Assembly: GCA_963735495.1 (NCBI GenBank)
Contig: CAVTLG010000002.1
Coordinates: forward strand, 124,001-188,000
Length of the DNA: 64,000 nt
DNA from: CAVTLG01 sp963735495
GTDB lineage: Bacteria; Chloroflexota; Ktedonobacteria; Ktedonobacterales; Ktedonobacteraceae
Direction of reading: 5' to 3'
Of this stretch, positions 1-8,048 are shown piece after piece. The notes beneath the pieces are model-generated. The model made no database searches, was not told the DNA's origin, and saw only the letters and a list, made by a program, of their open reading frames with translations. A program made the translations under genes and the position numbers. Each line of letters starts with the position of its first letter. Within the stretch, counting starts at the first letter, position 1.

Positions 1-1
1 G

Positions 2-142
2 CTCAAACGAGTCGAACTCAAGAACGTTTGCTGTCTTGACGTGCCGCATGTCCAACGGGAGTTGCGTCGTGCCAAAGAACGGTTGAGGCATCGTCGATCG
101 GTCCTTTGCCAGTGTTTCGCCCACGCCGGCTGTTTGCTTTAG
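2..142 (+). pseudogene. IS630-family transposase, 3' end only (cut by window start)
   Basis: The last 46 codons of an IS630-type DDE transposase, starting at the window edge and ending in TAG at 140-142. The sequence is the same as the 3' end of the full copy at 1878-2965, which lies in the opposite orientation. The element terminus follows at about 161 (TTGATCTGAACCG read inward) next to a TA dinucleotide at 162-163, the IS630/Tc1 target. Most of this copy lies left of the window, so its integrity is unknown. Confidence 0.85.
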
Positions 143-210
143 TTTTTTCGGTTCAGATCAATAAAAACAGAATGTTGGTTATTGCCCCTAGAGCTATAAT
201 AAGTCTGTTT

Positions 211-270
211 GGCCACAGTGGAGCAGAAACAAAAACTATTCAAAGCAAAAGTAGCCATTGCGCTCTATGA
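211..270 (+). repeat. Degenerate repeat, possible IS3-type orfA remnant (copy 1)
   Basis: About 60 bp that resemble 1674-1733 in the same orientation, roughly three quarters identical by eye. Both copies can be read as ...EQKQK-FKAKV-IA..., which recalls the start of IS3-family OrfA proteins (FKAKVALEA). Neither is an intact gene. The two copies flank the 412-aa gene at 481-1719. The IS3 origin is an inference from a short motif. Confidence 0.35.
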
Positions 271-480
271 AGTGATTGGTTCGAGCGCCAAAGGACAAGG
301 AGTTGCATCAAGTCGCTTCACTGAGCCGCATGCTCTGCAAAACCGTGCCAGAACTGCACTGACACTCAGCCGCATATGCCTCAAAGCGTAAGAGGCAAGC
401 GGGTAGTAGCCAGAACGCATGAAGCTTTTAGCAGGAGAGAGAAATTAAATCTCCTAGAAGATAACCAGGGATGTTAAAAA

Positions 481-1719
481 ATGATGGATTTAACCGAACT
501 CCGTTCTTACCTTACAGAATCAGCCGATGTTCAAGATCCGCTGAAAGCTTTAGCAAAAGAATATCGTAACCGCAACTTAGACCCTGATGCAGATGTCACC
601 ACCCGATACAGTAAATTCACTGAGCCAGACCCTTTGGTAGAAAACTACATCCAAATACTTGAAATAGTACATGATAAGATGCAGCAAACTAACTTAACCA
701 CGCTTGCAAGTGTGGAAGATGAGGAGTTTTACAATAATACGATCTGGTATGGTGAGAATGAAGACGGCTCCATTCATACCAAACGGGCAGCGAGAATGGT
801 TATCAGCTATCTGCTAAGAATACATATGTTCGATATTGATGAGTACATAACTCACTTAGATGACTATAGTGTGCTAAAAAGTCTTGACATCTTTGTTGAC
901 GATGAGGGGTTAGTGACTCTGGACAAAGATATGGAGCTAAAAGACCACGCCCTAATACTACCCGCACAGCAGACCATGCTATATCCACACCAGTTTTTAC
1001 GGAGATTTTATCACGCGAATTTCGTGAATATGCCTGCTAAGCTTGAACAGTGCAGACAAGAGGGTATGAAGGTAAAGATCCGTATAGACCCTCTGCGCCT
1101 GACGCATTCCAAATACTACCTTGGGATCATCGAAGAGGATTATTGGCACGGCCCAAAGTTTGCAGTTTCACTGCTTCTTAGTAAAGACAAGCAACCAATC
1201 AGAACGCTCCACGGAACAACAGACGGCGAACATCACTTCATCTACCCTGTAAATTTCACGATCTTTCGCAGTGATATGCTGAGCGACACTGAGAGACAAT
1301 TCATGGTCGAAGAGTATGTACCATTGACAAACACAGCGCAGCCTGCCCGTCAAATACCTGGAATCGGCAAGGAGTACTGTATTCAAAAATTCGCTCACTT
1401 TGTTTACGATCAGGTTCACCAGACCATAAGTCACATAGACGGAGCAGTGAGAGCTTTTACAATAGAGGATTACGTTGAAGTACTGGATATCGTTACCAGG
1501 GGTAACGATCCAGCTAGACATGTCGGTACGAGACATAAGCTTTTCAAGGTCGAGGGTAGCATCAGCATAGAGCGGGTACAATCACTCCTCTATGAATTTT
1601 TTATGTATAATCCCCACATTGGTGAGTATTTTTCAAATACAACGCCACCTCAAACAACGACACCGAGTGCGTTGGAGCCGCCATCGAGCAAAAACAAAAA
1701 ACATTTAAAGCGAAGGTAG
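481..1719 (+). CDS. Hypothetical protein, 412 aa
   Basis: No family recognised. The protein is soluble-looking, with no signal peptide or membrane segment, rich in acidic and aromatic residues. The C-terminus (from about residue 385) becomes low-complexity Thr/Pro/Ser/Lys and runs into the repeat at 1674-1733, so the original end may have been replaced when that repeat arrived. ATG occurs at both 481 and 484; only a weak purine-rich stretch precedes them. The gene sits between two inverted IS630 copies and is followed by two hairpins, so it may have been moved as IS cargo. It is probably a real gene because no long open frame competes with it, but its role is unknown. Confidence 0.65.
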   Translation: MMDLTELRSYLTESADVQDPLKALAKEYRNRNLDPDADVTTRYSKFTEPDPLVENYIQILEIVHDKMQQTNLTTLASVEDEEFYNNTIWYGENEDGSIHTKRAARMVISYLLRIHMFDIDEYITHLDDYSVLKSLDIFVDDEGLVTLDKDMELKDHALILPAQQTMLYPHQFLRRFYHANFVNMPAKLEQCRQEGMKVKIRIDPLRLTHSKYYLGIIEEDYWHGPKFAVSLLLSKDKQPIRTLHGTTDGEHHFIYPVNFTIFRSDMLSDTERQFMVEEYVPLTNTAQPARQIPGIGKEYCIQKFAHFVYDQVHQTISHIDGAVRAFTIEDYVEVLDIVTRGNDPARHVGTRHKLFKVEGSISIERVQSLLYEFFMYNPHIGEYFSNTTPPQTTTPSALEPPSSKNKKHLKRR

Positions 1720-1733
1720 TCATCGCGCCCTAT
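1674..1733 (+). repeat. Degenerate repeat, possible IS3-type orfA remnant (copy 2)
   Basis: Partner of the repeat at 211-270, same orientation. It overlaps the 3' end of the 412-aa gene and may have supplied that gene's basic C-terminal tail in another reading frame. Confidence 0.35.
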
Positions 1734-1757
1734 AGCGTCTTTGCCGACCACCAAAGG

Positions 1758-1783
1758 CCGAGAAGCTTGATCAAGTTTCTCGG
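1758..1783 (+). terminator. Hairpin, probable terminator of the 412-aa gene
   Basis: A nearly perfect 26-bp palindrome (CCGAGAA...TTCTCGG with a TTGATCAA centre) 39 bp after the stop codon. There is no strong T-run. A second perfect 9-bp stem (GAACAGTGC / GCACTGTTC) lies at 1811-1835. Confidence 0.45.
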
Positions 1784-1896
1784 CGATCCCTATACTCTAC
1801 ATACTCTACAGAACAGTGCAATCTTGGCACTGTTCAGAAGTCGCATACGACCTGGCGCTGGTGTCGTCTTCCACTTATTGATCTGAACCGAAAAAA

Positions 1897-2459
1897 CTAA
1901 AGCAAACAGCCGGCGTGGGCGAAACACTGGCAAAGGACCGATCGACGATGCCTCAACCGTTCTTTGGCACGACGCAACTCCCGTTGGACATGCGGCACGT
2001 CAAGACAGCAAACGTTCTTGAGTTCGACTCGTTTGAGCAGATTCCAGACGCCTTCCTGCGGATTCAGTTCTGGGGCATACGCAGGGAGACGTTCAAGATG
2101 AATCCGCTTGGCACCGCCTTTTGCCAAAAAGTCTTTGACCGCCTGACAGCGATGAATGGGTGCTCCATCCCAGATGACCAGCAATTTGCCGGCAATCTCA
2201 CGGGTGAGCACCTGCAAAAAGCGAACCACATCGGGACCTTTGTACGAATGATCTTGCGTCTGCATGATGATCTTTCCGCGCTGCGAGTGATCCCGCCCAT
2301 GGCCGAAAGATGGTCACGGGTCAGCTTCACTTTCAAGACGGGCGTCTTGCCCACAGGTGCATAGGTGCGGACGGCCATCGGCAACAGATAAAAAGCGGAC
2401 TGATCAACAAAGACTATCGTCCGCTTTTCCTCTTCGGACTTTTTTTTAGTGCGGGCCAT
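1897..2459 (-). pseudogene. IS630 transposase second frame (DDE domain), frameshifted
   Basis: Downstream part of the transposase, carrying the DDE catalytic domain: FVDQSAFYLLP (first Asp) at the start, VIWDGAPIH (second Asp) and LNPQEGVWNLLK (Glu) later. It begins at an A8 run (about 2443-2450, minus strand CTAAAAAAAAG) where ribosomal slippage could join it to the first frame, as is known for this family. A second shift near 2285 moves coding from the 2459-2064 frame to the 2265-1897 frame. Nothing slippery is visible there, so this looks like a true mutation that inactivates the copy. The second part matches the C-terminal fragment at 2-142. Confidence 0.75.
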
Positions 2460-2911
2460 CGCTCTTCTTTCCAGGTCTGGATGGCTGCCTCATCGCGTTG
2501 GGTCGCTTTTTGGATGGGTTTTTGCCGACTGTGTTTGATGCGCCGGAGGAGGCGACTGCCATGGGCTCGATGATAGCTGACTCCAAACTGTTGCTTGATC
2601 ATCTCCACGACCCGCCCCGTGGTCCAAACATCCCCGCGAAAGCCGAAGGATGCCGCGCCCTGGGCCAGCAAGACCGGCAACTGCGCCTGCTGTTCTGGAC
2701 TCAATCTGGGCTTCGCCCCAGGTGGTGGCTGATGTCGCAACGCTTGCGCTCCTTGCTCCTTCGCCTTTTTGAACCACTGGCTCACTGCGCCCTCCGTCAC
2801 CCCGAGTGCTGCTGCGATGTCTTTCTGTTTCCATCCTTGTTCATGCAATTCCCATGCGCGCATCCGTCGTGCTTCGCGCCAATTTTGTGGAGGTGTTGAT
2901 TTCTTGCTCAT
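2414..2911 (-). CDS. IS630 transposase first frame (HTH part), 165 aa
   Basis: The N-terminal DNA-binding part of the IS630 transposase. A helix-turn-helix lies at about residues 25-50 (GWKQKDIAAALGVTEGAVSQ), followed by a linker and a second winged/HTH-like part (SYHRAHGSRLLRRI). It ends shortly after the A8 run shared with the next frame, and the two would be joined by slippage. A good AGGAGGTATG-type ribosome site precedes the ATG at 2911. Confidence 0.8.
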   Translation of the reverse strand: MSKKSTPPQNWREARRMRAWELHEQGWKQKDIAAALGVTEGAVSQWFKKAKEQGAQALRHQPPPGAKPRLSPEQQAQLPVLLAQGAASFGFRGDVWTTGRVVEMIKQQFGVSYHRAHGSRLLRRIKHSRQKPIQKATQRDEAAIQTWKEERWPALKKSPKRKSGR

Positions 2912-2967
2912 ACCTCCTTCTATCGGCTCTTCGTTTTTTTCTTTACTTTTTCTGGCTCAGATCAATA

Positions 2968-3313
2968 ATAATGCGACATTAACCATGCTTTGCAAAGCTT
3001 CCACTCTCTAAAGTCGTACTCGCAAACAATGACACCCTGACGCGACCAGCACCAATTGCGTCAGCTTGCCAGGCTTGTTACTGGAAGGCCACTTCGCCAC
3101 TGGCATATACAGCATAAATATAGAGTTGCTACACTGCTGTGTATATGATGATAGATATGATAAACTACAATTTAATCTAGCTCCTAAGCCTGAACCAAGC
3201 ATCAGCAGAAAGACCTTTGGACGTAAGCCACTTTGAGAATAATGGCAGCTTATATCCAAAGGAACTTTTTATCGTTGTCAGTCTGAGTTGTTCTTTACCC
3301 AAGGAGAAGAGCC
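2968..3313. other. Intergenic, no gene seen
   Basis: About 345 bp with only short, non-conserved open frames. A stretch at about 3025-3085 resembles 6275-6335 loosely (both start ATGACACCCT and share TTGCGTCA and AGGCTTG), a possible degenerate repeat. The ribosome-binding site of the next gene (AAGGAGAAG) is at its right end. Confidence 0.4.
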
Positions 3314-3700
3314 ATGGATTGGATTATGTTTGTTCTTGGCATCGCGCTGCTGATTGGGCTAATCGTGTTCGCTGTGATGAACTTTTTAGCTCCCTTAATC
3401 TCACTTATTGCTGGATTTAATGTGTACAATATGCATTCCCCGACTACTGCATGCAGTGCGAACAACCTTCCAGGTATCGTGCTGTTGCTGATCGGACTGT
3501 GCATGATGGCAGGGTTCATTTGCCTGATTTTCGGCACGCCCGTTGGCGTGATTGCTTATATCGTTGGTGGGTTTCAAAGGTTGAGAGACAAGCCGACTGG
3601 AGCGTTTCGTGTTGGCACGATAGCGCTCGTCTTGGCGGTTGTGGGCTTGCTCGTTGGAGGATTAATCCTGAGAGTGTTTCACGATCTGGGATGCCTATAA
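3314..3700 (+). CDS. Small integral membrane protein, 128 aa
   Basis: Family not recognised. Hydrophobic segments lie at about residues 3-33, 52-85 and 98-122, so three or four membrane spans are likely. The ATG is preceded by AAGGAG with good spacing. It stands alone between the IS630 element and the TIR-TPR gene, both on its own strand further on, with about 125 bp to the latter. The role is unknown; small membrane proteins beside TIR genes can be effectors, but nothing here shows that. Confidence 0.65.
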   Translation: MDWIMFVLGIALLIGLIVFAVMNFLAPLISLIAGFNVYNMHSPTTACSANNLPGIVLLLIGLCMMAGFICLIFGTPVGVIAYIVGGFQRLRDKPTGAFRVGTIALVLAVVGLLVGGLILRVFHDLGCL

Positions 3701-3831
3701 CGCAAGTTAGCCTTGCTACAGGGAAGTATTCTTATTCTTCCTGATAGATGGACGTATACTATCTTCTACGTAACCTTCTCTTATTGTGCCCATATTGGGG
3801 ATAGACCATATAATCTGTAGGAATAGTGACA

Positions 3832-4716
3832 ATGGCACTCAAGGTCTTTTATTGTTATGCCCATGAGGATCAGGCACTCCGTGATGAACTGGAAAAGCAC
3901 CTCAGCCCGCTCAAGCGATTAGGCGGGATTATCGACTGGTGTGATCGGGAAATTAAGCCTGGCACAAATTGGAAGCAAGAAATCGATACACACCTGAACG
4001 ATGCTGACGTGATTCTTCTACTCGTCAGCCCTGGTTTTATCGCCTCAGATTATTGTTATAGCGTCGAAATGCAGCAAGCCATTACAAGGCATCAGACAGA
4101 AGATGCCTATGTGCTGCCGATTATTCTGCGGCCTGTGCATTGGGAGGAAACGATCTTAGGAAGCCTCCAGGCACTGCCGACAGGAGCAAAGCCAATCACC
4201 AAATGGCGACGTCGGGATGACGCCTATTGGGATATCGTCAATGGCATCACGAAAATTGTCAAACCGCTGCTGGCTCAACAATGTAGAGACGAAGGACACG
4301 AATACTTTCTTGCCCATACCTATGAAAAAGCGTTAGAAGCATATAACCAAGCAATTCAACTGGAGCCGGATGACGCAGATACCTATTATTGGGAAGGAAG
4401 TGTCTTATTTGCGCTCAAACAGTTTGATGAAGCGCGGGTGGATTATGAGCAGGCGATCCATTATAACCCTGAAGAAGCAGTGTATTATGAAGCAAAGGCG
4501 CTCGCGCTTTTTCGCCTTGAACAGCATACCGAAGCACTCACGACCATTGACGTAGCTCTTCAGCTTGATCCTGGATACGTAGAGATATATGGCAGCAAGC
4601 GGGACATGCTCTTGCGCCTGGGAAGAAGTGACGAGGCCACAAAGCTGTCTATAAAGATCGACCAATTGGAAAAAGAAATGAATAGTAAGACAGTCAGTGA
4701 ATTGCTTGATATGTGA
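3832..4716 (+). CDS. TIR domain-TPR protein
   Basis: The N-terminal TIR domain (about residues 3-140) begins KVFYCYAHED and carries the typical SPGFIASDYCYSVEM segment. Glu79 there is at the position of the catalytic Glu of NAD-cleaving TIR domains. From about residue 148 to 270 come three tetratricopeptide-like repeats (ALEAYNQAIQLEPDDADTYY; ARVDYEQAIHYNPEEA; ALTTIDVALQLDPGYVE). An upstream GTG at 3826 is in frame, but the AGGA at 3819-3822 is spaced better for ATG 3832. TIR domains in bacteria usually act as NADases or cyclic-nucleotide producers in antiphage defence, and the TPR part would sense or bind a partner. The defence role is an inference from the domain and the surrounding island. 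Confidence 0.85.
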   Translation: MALKVFYCYAHEDQALRDELEKHLSPLKRLGGIIDWCDREIKPGTNWKQEIDTHLNDADVILLLVSPGFIASDYCYSVEMQQAITRHQTEDAYVLPIILRPVHWEETILGSLQALPTGAKPITKWRRRDDAYWDIVNGITKIVKPLLAQQCRDEGHEYFLAHTYEKALEAYNQAIQLEPDDADTYYWEGSVLFALKQFDEARVDYEQAIHYNPEEAVYYEAKALALFRLEQHTEALTTIDVALQLDPGYVEIYGSKRDMLLRLGRSDEATKLSIKIDQLEKEMNSKTVSELLDM

Positions 4717-4850
4717 GGCTTCTAGCTGATGCTCGATGTGCAAGGTGTGCTCCTGCTCACTGCAACCTCTTATGAAGCTCTACTATATGGAGCACTTTCA
4801 GCACATCGCAGGACTGATTAGAACTGAGAGACGAGGAGTGATTGTAGGCC

Positions 4851-5282
4851 ATGAATAAGAAATTATCGGTTACTGCCGACAGTGGAGCAAACCTGAAATT
4901 GCTAAGAAAGCTTGAGCGGCAGGGTTTCATAATGATAACGGCAGTTAATCTAGAGAACGGCAAGCAGAACAGGGTGAGCGATAAAATCGGGCCAGTTGGT
5001 GTGTGGGGAAAGTCTAAATGGGGTGATGGGAGTGTTTATGCGAGTGAAGATAATATATACGCAAGGGTATTGAGCGTAGTCGGAAAAGATAATTATCAGG
5101 ATGCCCGCCATTTGGAGGCGCACTACCGGAGCGGCAATGACATTTTTGTTACTGAAGATGCTGGTGACATATTAAGCAAAAAGGATGCTCTATTTGAACG
5201 ATTTGGCATACGAGTTATGTCGCCAGAGGATTTAAAGTCTCTCTTCGCTCAAGAGCCAACGCTCGCAGAACAATCCGATTAA
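4851..5282 (+). CDS. Hypothetical protein with PIN-like C-terminal half, 143 aa
   Basis: Soluble protein. The second half (DARHLEAHYRSGNDIFVTED, then GIRVMSPEDLKSLF) follows the pattern of PIN-type nucleases: an Asp, a central His/Ala helix, an F-V-T-x-D strand and a final 'SPEE(F/L)' segment. Acidic residues expected in the N-terminal half are not clearly placed, so the assignment is tentative. A GAGGAG lies about 13 bp upstream of the ATG, which is far. The stop is 8 bp before the convergent resolvase gene. It could be a lone toxin-like nuclease; no antitoxin is adjacent. Confidence 0.55.
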   Translation: MNKKLSVTADSGANLKLLRKLERQGFIMITAVNLENGKQNRVSDKIGPVGVWGKSKWGDGSVYASEDNIYARVLSVVGKDNYQDARHLEAHYRSGNDIFVTEDAGDILSKKDALFERFGIRVMSPEDLKSLFAQEPTLAEQSD

Positions 5283-5289
5283 TTTCTAC

Positions 5290-5847
5290 CTATGCCACCT
5301 TCACATACTGATACAGCGTCTTCCGACTCACACCCAAGTCGCGGGCAATCTGCGCTTTGTGGTCGCCTGCGCTGATGCGCTGCAATATAGTCGCCACGTC
5401 CTCAGTGCTCAGTGCTTTCTTCCGGCCTTTGTACACGCCGTTACGTTTGGCGATAGCGATACCCTCTCTTTGGGCTTCACGGATAATCATGCGCTGGAAT
5501 TGGGCGAAAGCTCCAAGCACCTGGAGCAATAAGACGGAGAGCGGGCTATCATCACCAGTGAAGGTAAGGTTTTCAGTCACAAATGTCACTGAGGCTTTCT
5601 TGTCAGTGATGGTTTTGACAATATCGTGCAGGTCAACAAGATTGCGGGCCAGGCGATCAAGACTATGCACGAGTACCGTGTCACCCTCCCGTATATATTC
5701 CAGCATCTCTTGCAGGTGTGGCCGGTCGGTATTCTTGCCGGATACTTTATCCGTGAAGGTACGGTCTACTGTGACACCTTCCAGTTGTCGCGCAGGATTC
5801 TGGTCGATAGTGCTGACTCGTTTGTAGCCGACTCGTTGCCCATTCAT
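5290..5847 (-). CDS. Small serine recombinase (resolvase/invertase family)
   Basis: 185 aa, normal length for the Tn3-resolvase/Pin family. The catalytic domain starts GYKRVSTIDQN with Ser12 as the nucleophile, and the conserved LVHSLDRLARNLVDL segment follows. The C-terminal helix-turn-helix is KAQIARDLGVSRKTLYQYV. The start has a good GAGGAG ribosome site. It recombines short sites on DNA as part of resolution or inversion of a mobile element. No matching transposase of the Tn3 type is present; a repeated hairpin about 155 bp upstream of the gene (6003-6026) could be a site but this is unproven. Confidence 0.9.
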   Translation of the reverse strand: MNGQRVGYKRVSTIDQNPARQLEGVTVDRTFTDKVSGKNTDRPHLQEMLEYIREGDTVLVHSLDRLARNLVDLHDIVKTITDKKASVTFVTENLTFTGDDSPLSVLLLQVLGAFAQFQRMIIREAQREGIAIAKRNGVYKGRKKALSTEDVATILQRISAGDHKAQIARDLGVSRKTLYQYVKVA

Positions 5848-6712
5848 CGTCTCCTCCTCTTCATAGATAGTATTTCGTGTAGTTAGGTTCTTAGACTCAT
5901 GGTATCATGTGTATACTAAATAACAAAATTAACTCCAAAGTGACACATAGTAGACTAATGGCTGTTTGTGTAGTTGGGGTATACTCCAAGGTGACATCAT
6001 GGCTCCGATAATAAGTACTTATCGGAAGTTAGTCAATGCTGCTGGATAGCGCGTATACCAGCACCGCAATGACGATCAAAAAGGTACTCTGGTTAAGTGG
6101 CTTTATTTTCTGCTTGTACCTCTTCTGTTAAGTCGTTAGACATTTCGTGCTTTTATATAGCTACAACTATTAATACACTCATTTTACTTTTTGTGTACGA
6201 TAGTCAAAGATATCCATAATGCGGTATTGTGGCCTCGACGCCTCTAAGGCACGCCATTCTCCGATGCCTTATCACAGATCATGACACCCTACCGTATCCG
6301 GCGCTCGTTGCGTCAACTAGGCTTGGTTTTCTTCGCTGTCCACCAAAGTATCCCACAAAGCAACCCAGTCGGTTGAAACATGCCTGGCAGCGACTATGTT
6401 GTTTTATAGTTAAAAACACAATTAGTAATGCGTTACTTATTTCTAGGTAATTCGTCAATAGATCTAGATAATTGAGAGGAGTCAAAAAATCATTGATTCC
6501 AACTAATGAGGGGAGGGGAAGGGAAACAGGAAAAGGGTCCGAAATCCATCGCCTCAAATAGGTCGGGTACTGGTAGAACACGTACGATTAGGATAGATAG
6601 TTTTACGCTCGTAGACACTCAAAACAAAGATATCGATCTAAAAATTGACAAAACACCATGCACCATCTCTTTTCTCGATAGGTGAGTAAAAACATTTAAA
6701 AAACGTAGAAAA
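5848..6712. other. Intergenic with one repeat element, no gene seen
   Basis: About 860 AT-rich bp. It contains the repeat at 6003-6098 and a fragment at about 6275-6335 that resembles 3025-3085. The remaining short open frames show no family features. Confidence 0.45.
6003..6098 (+). repeat. Hairpin-headed intergenic repeat, copy 1
   Basis: About 95 bp similar to 17309-17405 in the same orientation. Each starts with a perfect stem (CCGATAA ... TTATCGG) around a 7-base loop that differs between copies (TAAGTAC here, TAGAACG there), followed by AAG-TAGTCAATG and then alternating matching blocks (TACCA, CAC, AAT, ACG, CAAA, TACT). Copy 2 follows directly on the membrane TIR gene, so copy 1 may be what is left of the tail of a similar gene. 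Confidence 0.6.
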
Positions 6713-7323
6713 CTAGAAATTTCTTTTTACACCTTTTTTCTGACTATGCGGAGGCAACAAACGGCTGAAGAAACGTCCAAGGTGGGAGCCCACTGCTAGG
6801 ATGTGGGTGGACAGCAGTTTGGGAACGCACCACGATCCGACGAGCAGAAACCGTGGTTGCCTCGGTGGTGATGGGCAAACGCTTTGACTTTGCAGGAGGC
6901 TTCTCCCTGGCTTGCTGCATCGTGGCTTTGAGTCGTGCCTCCCGTTGCATGAGGATCGCCACAATCTGGTCGCGCTGAGGGTGAACCTCGATGTCAGGAT
7001 GTGTTTGTCTGTTTGTGTTGCTCTGCTGGTCTGCCAGGATTGGTGTCTTTGTGCGGTTCTTCCCAGAGCCGTGAGGCTGTCGACAAAGCGGCGTGTTCCC
7101 AGGTACAGGGACCAGTAGGTCCTCTGAGATCTCTGGGGCGTGGATGCGCAGGCGTGTCGAAGGTCGAACCCACGGGTTGCGCAACGAGCTTTAACTCATC
7201 AGCAAGATAGCTTTTCGTCCGACCGCAGGAAGGAAAGAGGACCGAGGCTTTCGAGCTACTCTGACAGGATTTGGGCTCGTCGTCGTGTTGCACATCGAGA
7301 ACCAGCCAGCTTTTTCTCGCCAT
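6713..7323 (-). pseudogene. Possible degraded gene of unknown family
   Basis: A minus-strand reading begins well at 7323 (ATG, MARKSWLVLDVQHDDE) but has to change frame at about 7190 to stay open (to 6744 as ...PDIEVHPQRDQIVAILMQRE...). No family recognised. The two stretches have plausible coding composition but no motif, and plus-strand frames are also open, so this is weak. It is divergent from the tetR gene. Confidence 0.3.
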
Positions 7324-7347
7324 GGCTCGCTTCCTTTCTTCAAGACC

Positions 7348-7376
7348 TTGACATCTCTGAGCCAGACAGGTATACT
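7348..7376 (+). promoter_or_regulatory. Sigma-70-type promoter of the tetR operon
   Basis: TTGACA at 7348-7353, 17 bp, TATACT at 7371-7376: a near-consensus promoter that reads into the TetR-family gene. The operator palindrome begins at the last base of the -10 box. Confidence 0.8.
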
Positions 7377-7412
7377 GTTCAATAAATGAATATATCATTC
7401 ATTTATTGAACA
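7376..7412. promoter_or_regulatory. Operator: perfect 16-bp inverted repeat
   Basis: TGTTCAATAAATGAAT, a 5-base spacer (ATATC), then the exact reverse complement, 37 bp in all. It lies between the -10 box and the ribosome site (AAGGAG, 7415-7420) of the TetR gene. The placement predicts that the regulator blocks its own transcription and that of the coupled downstream gene. Confidence 0.8.
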
Positions 7413-7424
7413 AGAAGGAGTGCC

Positions 7425-8048
7425 ATGGCTCGAACAGCACAGGTCAATCAACGGTTGCGTGAGGCCACACGCGCGAAGCTTCTGGAGAGCGGTAGGCGCG
7501 TGTTTGCGCGCCTGGGCCGAGGAGCCACGATGGCTGATGTTGCTGCTGAGGCCGAGGTGAGTCAAGGATTAGCCTATCGCTACTTTGCCAGCAAAGAAGT
7601 TCTCTTTCAAACGGTCATCGAACAGGTCGTGCAAGCCGACTGGCTTCTCCCGCAAGCCTTGGAGATGCCGGGGACGCCAGGGGAGCGCCTTGATTTTCTC
7701 GTGACCACCATCATTGAATCTCGGCGTGACCAGCCCGAATTCTACCAGATGTTCTATCGGTTGCTCATCGATGAAACGCTGCCCAATGAGCTGCGCGAAC
7801 TGGTCGCCAGGCAAGGCCAGGCGTTTCAACGTCTGGTGCGGCAATTGATTGTCGAGGGACAAGCAACCGGAGAGATTGCACCAGACGATCCAGAACAATT
7901 GATGGCTGCCCTTTTTGCCTGCCTTCAAGGTCTCTGGAGCGGGATGGCTTTCCGTGATCCCGAACGCCTCACAAAGCACATGCCAGATGCTAGGATTGTC
8001 TTGCGCATGCTCAGGCCAGATTCAAAACAGAAAGAAAGCCATTCGTGA
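7425..8048 (+). CDS. TetR/AcrR-family transcriptional regulator
   Basis: 207 aa. The N-terminal helix-turn-helix is TMADVAAEAEVSQGLAYRYF followed by ASKEVLF, the TetR signature. The C-terminal ligand/dimer domain is of normal size. It probably represses its own operon through the perfect palindrome at 7376-7412. Its stop overlaps the start of the next gene (GTGA), so the two are translated together. The inducer is not predictable from sequence. Confidence 0.92.
   Translation: MARTAQVNQRLREATRAKLLESGRRVFARLGRGATMADVAAEAEVSQGLAYRYFASKEVLFQTVIEQVVQADWLLPQALEMPGTPGERLDFLVTTIIESRRDQPEFYQMFYRLLIDETLPNELRELVARQGQAFQRLVRQLIVEGQATGEIAPDDPEQLMAALFACLQGLWSGMAFRDPERLTKHMPDARIVLRMLRPDSKQKESHS

Larger units (their letters stand above)
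1878..2965 (-). mobile_element. IS630-family insertion sequence, complete, probably inactive
   Basis: An element of 1088 bp with imperfect terminal inverted repeats (TTGATCTGAACCG at the left, the matching CGG-CTCAGATCAA type at the right) flanked by TA on both sides (1876-1877 and 2966-2967). The TA flanks, size and two-frame DDE transposase on the minus strand fit IS630. It is tail-to-tail with the partial copy at 1-161, so the pair brackets 162-1877 like a composite element. Confidence 0.85.

Noticed and set aside
209..391. 60-aa frame before the 412-aa gene
   Set aside because: TTG start without ribosome site; only its first 20 residues resemble anything (an IS3-type remnant), so it is listed as a repeat.
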